From Cyanobacteria bacterium UBA8803 (lineage in GTDB: Bacteria; Cyanobacteriota; Cyanobacteriia; Cyanobacteriales; Coleofasciculaceae), in assembly GCA_003505715.1 (NCBI GenBank), contig DNXU01000204.1, positions 42,324 to 48,738 of the forward strand: a stretch of DNA of 6,415 nt, in the 5' to 3' direction. Below, piece after piece: positions 1-3,700 of the stretch (positions are counted from its first letter, which is position 1; every line of letters starts with the position of its first letter). The notes under the pieces were generated by a model, which was given only the letters and a program-made list of their open reading frames with translations, had not been told where the DNA came from and did not search any database. A program made the translations under genes and the position numbers.

Positions 1-408
1 CCAGAACTATCAGGATTAGTTGTATCCTTAGTAGACCGACAAGGAAACCCACAGAATGGGTTCTTACGACTCAATGATATTTTCAATCTAAATCTTCCGG
101 CAGAACTGGTGGTGTTAAGTGCTTGTCAAACGGGAAGTGGAAAAAATGTCAAAGGGGAAGGAATTGTGGGATTGACAAGAGGGTTTATGTATGCTGGCGC
201 ACCGAGAGTGATTGCTTCGTTATGGAATGTGAATGATGCTTCAACGGCACAACTGATGAAACTGTTTTATCAAAAGTATTTGCAAGAAAACCTTCCTCCG
301 GCTGAAGCGTTACGACAGGCACAGTTAGCAATGTGGCAGAGTCATCAAGTTGATTGGCGTACTCCCTATTTTTGGGCAGCCTTTACCCTTCAAGGTGAGT
401 GGCGTTAA
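1..408 (+). CDS. CHAT-domain (caspase-like) protein, C-terminal part, 5' truncated by window edge
   Basis: The frame is open from the first base to a TAA at 406-408, giving 135 codons of a gene whose start lies left of the window. The visible part is the C-terminal half of a CHAT domain (clan CD caspase-like peptidase, named for caspase/HetF association with TPRs). The diagnostic stretch is LVVLSACQTG, with the probable catalytic Cys at 124-126. Family-typical blocks follow: GEGIVGLTRGFMYAGAPRV, ASLWNVND, and the closing PYFWAAFTLQGEW. The dyad histidine would lie upstream, outside the window. In cyanobacteria this domain usually ends TPR-CHAT or WD40-TPR-CHAT proteins, but the N-terminal architecture cannot be seen here. 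The GTG at 109 is internal, not a start, because the family sequence continues upstream of it. The next gene, 266 bases downstream on the same strand, is a probable architectural relative. The substrate is unknown. Confidence 0.93.
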   Translation, partial: PELSGLVVSLVDRQGNPQNGFLRLNDIFNLNLPAELVVLSACQTGSGKNVKGEGIVGLTRGFMYAGAPRVIASLWNVNDASTAQLMKLFYQKYLQENLPPAEALRQAQLAMWQSHQVDWRTPYFWAAFTLQGEWR

Positions 409-410
409 AA

Positions 411-431
411 AAGAATTACAAACTAATTCTT
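411..431. terminator. AT-rich hairpin after the CHAT gene stop, possible weak terminator
   Basis: AAGAATTA and TAATTCTT form a perfect 8-bp inverted repeat around a 5-base loop, starting 3 bases after the TAA stop. Only one of the eight pairs is G-C, so the stem is weak. On the + strand no T-run follows it (the next bases are GCCTCTTGCC). On the - strand it would be followed by six T's, the complement of the A-run at 407-412. As an intrinsic terminator it therefore fits - strand transcription better. It could also simply be a 3'-end stabilising structure or chance in AT-rich DNA. Confidence 0.25.
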
Positions 432-436
432 GCCTC

Positions 437-467
437 TTGCCAGGAAAGATAATCAATTATCTATAAT
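437..467 (+). promoter_or_regulatory. Candidate sigma70-type promoter for the WD40-TPR-CHAT gene
   Basis: TTGCCA at 437-442 matches five of six bases of the -35 consensus, and TATAAT at 462-467 is a perfect -10. The spacer is 19 bases, longer than the preferred 17, so activity could be weak or activator-dependent. A start near 474 would give a leader of about 200 bases that carries the heptamer repeats before the ATG at 675. The -10 match alone could be chance in this AT-rich gap. Confidence 0.35.
447..462. promoter_or_regulatory. Inverted repeat in the promoter spacer, possible operator
   Basis: AGATAAT and ATTATCT form a perfect 7-bp inverted repeat separated by CA. It sits between the candidate -35 and -10 boxes and touches the first base of the -10. 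A dyad there is a typical place for a dimeric regulator to bind. The sequence matches no operator that I recognise. It is short and AT-rich, so coincidence is a real alternative. Confidence 0.2.
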
Positions 468-579
468 TTTGCACATTGAGATAAAAAGTGTGGTGATTCG
501 TCCACGGGAAACTTTAGTTTAGGAATTCAAAAGATAAATTCGAGGAATCCCCTCTCCGTTCCTGCCAACTGACTTGAAA

Positions 580-614
580 GTCGGGAGTCGGGAGTCGGGA
601 GTCGGGAGTCGGGA
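580..614 (+). repeat. Short tandem heptamer repeat (GTCGGGA)x5, STRR-like
   Basis: Five perfect head-to-tail copies of GTCGGGA occupy these 35 bases, 60 bases before the start codon of the next gene. Short tandemly repeated repetitive (STRR) heptamers of this kind are known from filamentous cyanobacteria, mostly in intergenic DNA. Because the copies are perfect, the array is likely to change number by replication slippage, altering the leader length in 7-base steps. Any effect on expression is inference. Confidence 0.85.
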
Positions 615-674
615 AGTATCACTTTCATTCATGGCTGTGAAATTTTTTCATCAGGACTGCCTTAAAAAACGGTT

Positions 675-767
675 ATGCTTGCAGAACAATCGCGAAAGGT
701 TCATCGCTATCTCACACTTTTGTTGGCTGTGGTATTTGCTACTGCTACCAGCACCAGTATTAGCGCC
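675..767 (+). other. Signal peptide of the WD40-TPR protein
   Basis: Residues 1-31 have the three parts of a Sec signal: a basic n-region (MLAEQSRKVHRY), a hydrophobic core (LTLLLAVVFATA) and a c-region ending ISA|QP. The small residues at -3 and -1 fit signal peptidase I, with cleavage after Ala31. No lipobox cysteine is present. After cleavage the protein begins with about 30 residues rich in Pro, Thr, Ser and Gln before the first blade. The whole WD40-TPR body would therefore sit in the periplasm or outside the cell, unless the segment stays as a membrane anchor. Confidence 0.8.
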
Positions 768-3700
768 CAACCTAGGACTCCTACCGGCTCTCAGTCACCG
801 GCAACAGAAGCTCCCTTCGCATCAGGGACAAGGCAACCTGTGCAGGCATTTGGCGGGCAACTGGCGGTGCTTCTGGGGCATGAGGATGATATTACCAGTG
901 CAGTATTTAGCCCCGATGGTCGCCACATCCTCACCGCTAGTTTAGATAAAACAACCCGCTTATGGGATACCAAGGGCAATCTCCTAACCGTGTTGCGAGG
1001 GCATGAGGGCGGAGTCACAAGTGCGGTATTCAGCCACGATGGTCACCAATTCCTAACCACTAGCGGAGACAGGGAGGCTCGCCTGTGGGATAATAAAGGC
1101 AATCTCCTCGCCAAGTTTGGGGGGGATGAGTATTCCGTCGCTAGTGCAGTATTTAGCCCCGATGGTCGCCGCATCCTGACTGTCAGTGTGGACATGTATG
1201 GTACACCTATGATCGCCCACCTGTGGGATGCTAAAGGCAAGCTTCTTGCAAAGTTTGAGTGGGTCGGTGATGCAGTATTTAGCCCCGATGGTCGCCACAT
1301 CCTGACTGTCAGTAATCTCTACAGTGATGATAAAACCTTTCACCTGTGGGATATCAAAGGCAATCTCCTCGCCAAGTTTGGGGGGGATAAGTATTTCGTC
1401 GCTAGTGCAGTATTTAGCCCCGATGGTCGCCACATCCTCACCGCTGGTAAGGACGCCCGCCTGTGGGATATCAAAGGCAATCTCCTCGTCGTGTTCGAGG
1501 AAGGTAATAAGTATTCCCTCAATAGTGGAGTATTTAGCCCTGATGGTCGCCACATCCTCACCATTGGTGCGGACACCCGCCTGTGGGATAGCAAAGCCAA
1601 TCTCTTAACAGAGTTGCCAGAGATTAATGCCAGAAGTGCAGTATTCAGCCCTGATGGTCGCCAAATCCTCACTACTGGTAGGGACGCCCGGCTGTGGGAT
1701 ATCAAAGGCAATCTCTTGGCAGAGTTAGAGTTCCAAGGGAGTCGTTTCAGCAGTGCAGTATTTAGCCCCGATGGCAGGCAAATCCTCTCCTTCAGCGACG
1801 GAACCGCCCGCCTGTGGGACGTATCAGCCACGATCGCCTTCCAAGCCGAACAAATAGCTGCCCTGCAAACATTTCAGCAAGGCGTGTCTAAGAAGAACGT
1901 TCAACTGGCAGAGTTGCGAGGACATCAGGATTTCGTCATCAGTGCAGTATTTAGCCCCGATGGTCACCAAATCCTCACCGCCAGTGACGATAAAACCGCA
2001 CGCCTGTGGGATAGCAAAGGCAATCTCTTAATTGTGTTGCGAGGGCATCAAGAGCGAATCACCAGAGCAGTATTTAGCCCCGATGGTCACCAAATCCTCA
2101 CCGCCAGTGACGATAAAACCGCCCGCTTGTGGGATAGCAAAGGCAATCTCTTAGCTGTGTTGCGAGGGCATCAAGAGCGAGTCACCAGAGTAGTATTTAG
2201 TCCCGATGGTAGCCAAATCCTCACCGCTAGTAGTTTGGATGGAATCGCCCGCTTATGGGATAGCAAAGGCAATCTCCTAGCAGAGTTGCGAGGGCATCAG
2301 AGTGGGGTCAACAGTGCAGTATTTAGTCCTGATGGCAGCCAAATTCTCACCACTGGTAGGGACGCCCGCCTGTGGGATAGCAAGGGCAATCTCCTAGCCG
2401 TCTTGCAAGGGTATCACAATGCAGTATTTAGTCCCGATGGCAGCCAAATCCTCACTACTGGTAGGGACGCCCGCCTGTGGGATAGCAAAGGCAATCTCCT
2501 AGCCGTCTTGCAAGGGCATAAGCGGTCAGTCAACAGAGCAGTATTTAGTCCTGATGGTAACCAAATCCTCACCGCTAGTTTGGATGAAACTGCCCGCTTG
2601 TGGGATAGCAAAGGCAATCTTCTAGCCTTCTTGCAAGGGGATGAGGGTTTAGTCTACGGAGCAATATTTAGTCCAGATGGTAGCCAAATTCTCACCACCT
2701 ATTTTGACAACTTCCGCCTATCGGATAACAAAGGCAATCTCCTGGCTGTCTTAGGAGAGGATGAAGAAGGGGTCTATAGTGCAGTATTTAGTCCCGATGG
2801 CAGCCAAATCCTCACCAGCAGTAAAGATAAGACTGCCCGTCTGTGGGATAACAAAGGCAATCTCCTAGCCGTGTTACGGGGGCATGAGGGTGGGGTCAAG
2901 GCAGTGTTTAATTCCGATGGCAGCCAAATTCTAACCGCCAGTAGCGATAAAACCGCCCGCTTGTGGGACGTATCAGCCGCGATCGCTAGTCAATCTGAGC
3001 AAATGGCTGCCCTGCGAGCATCTCAGCAAGATCTGTCTAATGATAAGACTCAACTGGCAGAGTTGCGAGGACATGAGGGCAAGATCAACAGTGCAGTATT
3101 TAGTCCTGATGGTCGCCAAATTCTCACTGCTAGTAATGATAAAACCGCTCGCCTGTGGGATAGCAAAGGCAATCTCCTAGCAAAGTTGGGAGGGTATGAG
3201 GGGGGGTTCACCAGTGCAGGATTTAGCCCGGATGGCAGCCAAATTCTCACCGCCAGTGATGATGGGACTGTCCGCCTATGGGATAGCAAAGGCAATTTCC
3301 TAGCCGTGTTGCAAGGGCATGAGGGTGGGTTTACCAGCGCAGTATTTAGCCCGGATGGCAGCCAAATTCTCACTGCCAGTTACGATAACACTGCCCGCTT
3401 GTGGGATAACAAAGGTAATCTCCTAGCAGAGTTGAGAGGGCATGAGGCTAGCCTCACTAGAGCAGTATTTAGCCCGGATGGTCGCCAAATCCTCACCGCC
3501 AGTCAGGATTACACCGCCCGCCTGTGGGATACCAAAGGCAATCTCTTGACCGTACTTCGGGGGCAGGATGAAGATTTTTTCAGAAGTGTAGAATTTAGCC
3601 CGGATGGCAAGCAAATCCTCACCGCCTGCAATGATAAAACCGTCCGCCTGTGGGATACCAAAGGCAATCTCTTGACCGTGTTCCGGGGGCATGAAGATTG

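Larger units (their letters stand above)
409..674. other. Intergenic region between the two genes
   Basis: This 266-base gap contains no convincing gene. In order it holds an AT-rich hairpin (411-431), a promoter-like pair (437-467) with an inverted repeat in its spacer (447-462), a stretch at 470-570 in which I see no clear element, and five heptamer repeats (580-614). The last 60 bases lead to the ATG at 675. A TAA at 663-665 is in frame with the downstream gene, so that gene cannot start further left. The promoter-like pair suggests that the downstream gene has its own transcript, although read-through from the upstream CHAT gene is not excluded. Confidence 0.8.

Noticed and set aside
571..582. 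GACTT-GA-AAGTC short inverted repeat just before the heptamers
   Set aside because: Five-bp arms with a two-base loop are too short to support a functional hairpin.
574..945. Open frame on the + strand beginning with TTG inside the heptamer region
   Set aside because: It is in a different phase from the giant gene, overlaps its signal peptide and first blade, and its N-terminus is just translated heptamer repeats. No domain is recognisable.
1324..1608. Open frame on the + strand within the WD40 array
   Set aside because: It is an out-of-frame shadow of blades 4-7, with peptide repeats that mirror the DNA period.
675..1817. Possible frameshift or pseudogene, because no long + strand frame is obvious at first glance and blades look irregular
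   Set aside because: Codon-by-codon reading shows one phase without stops to the window end. Irregular blades are in-frame length changes.
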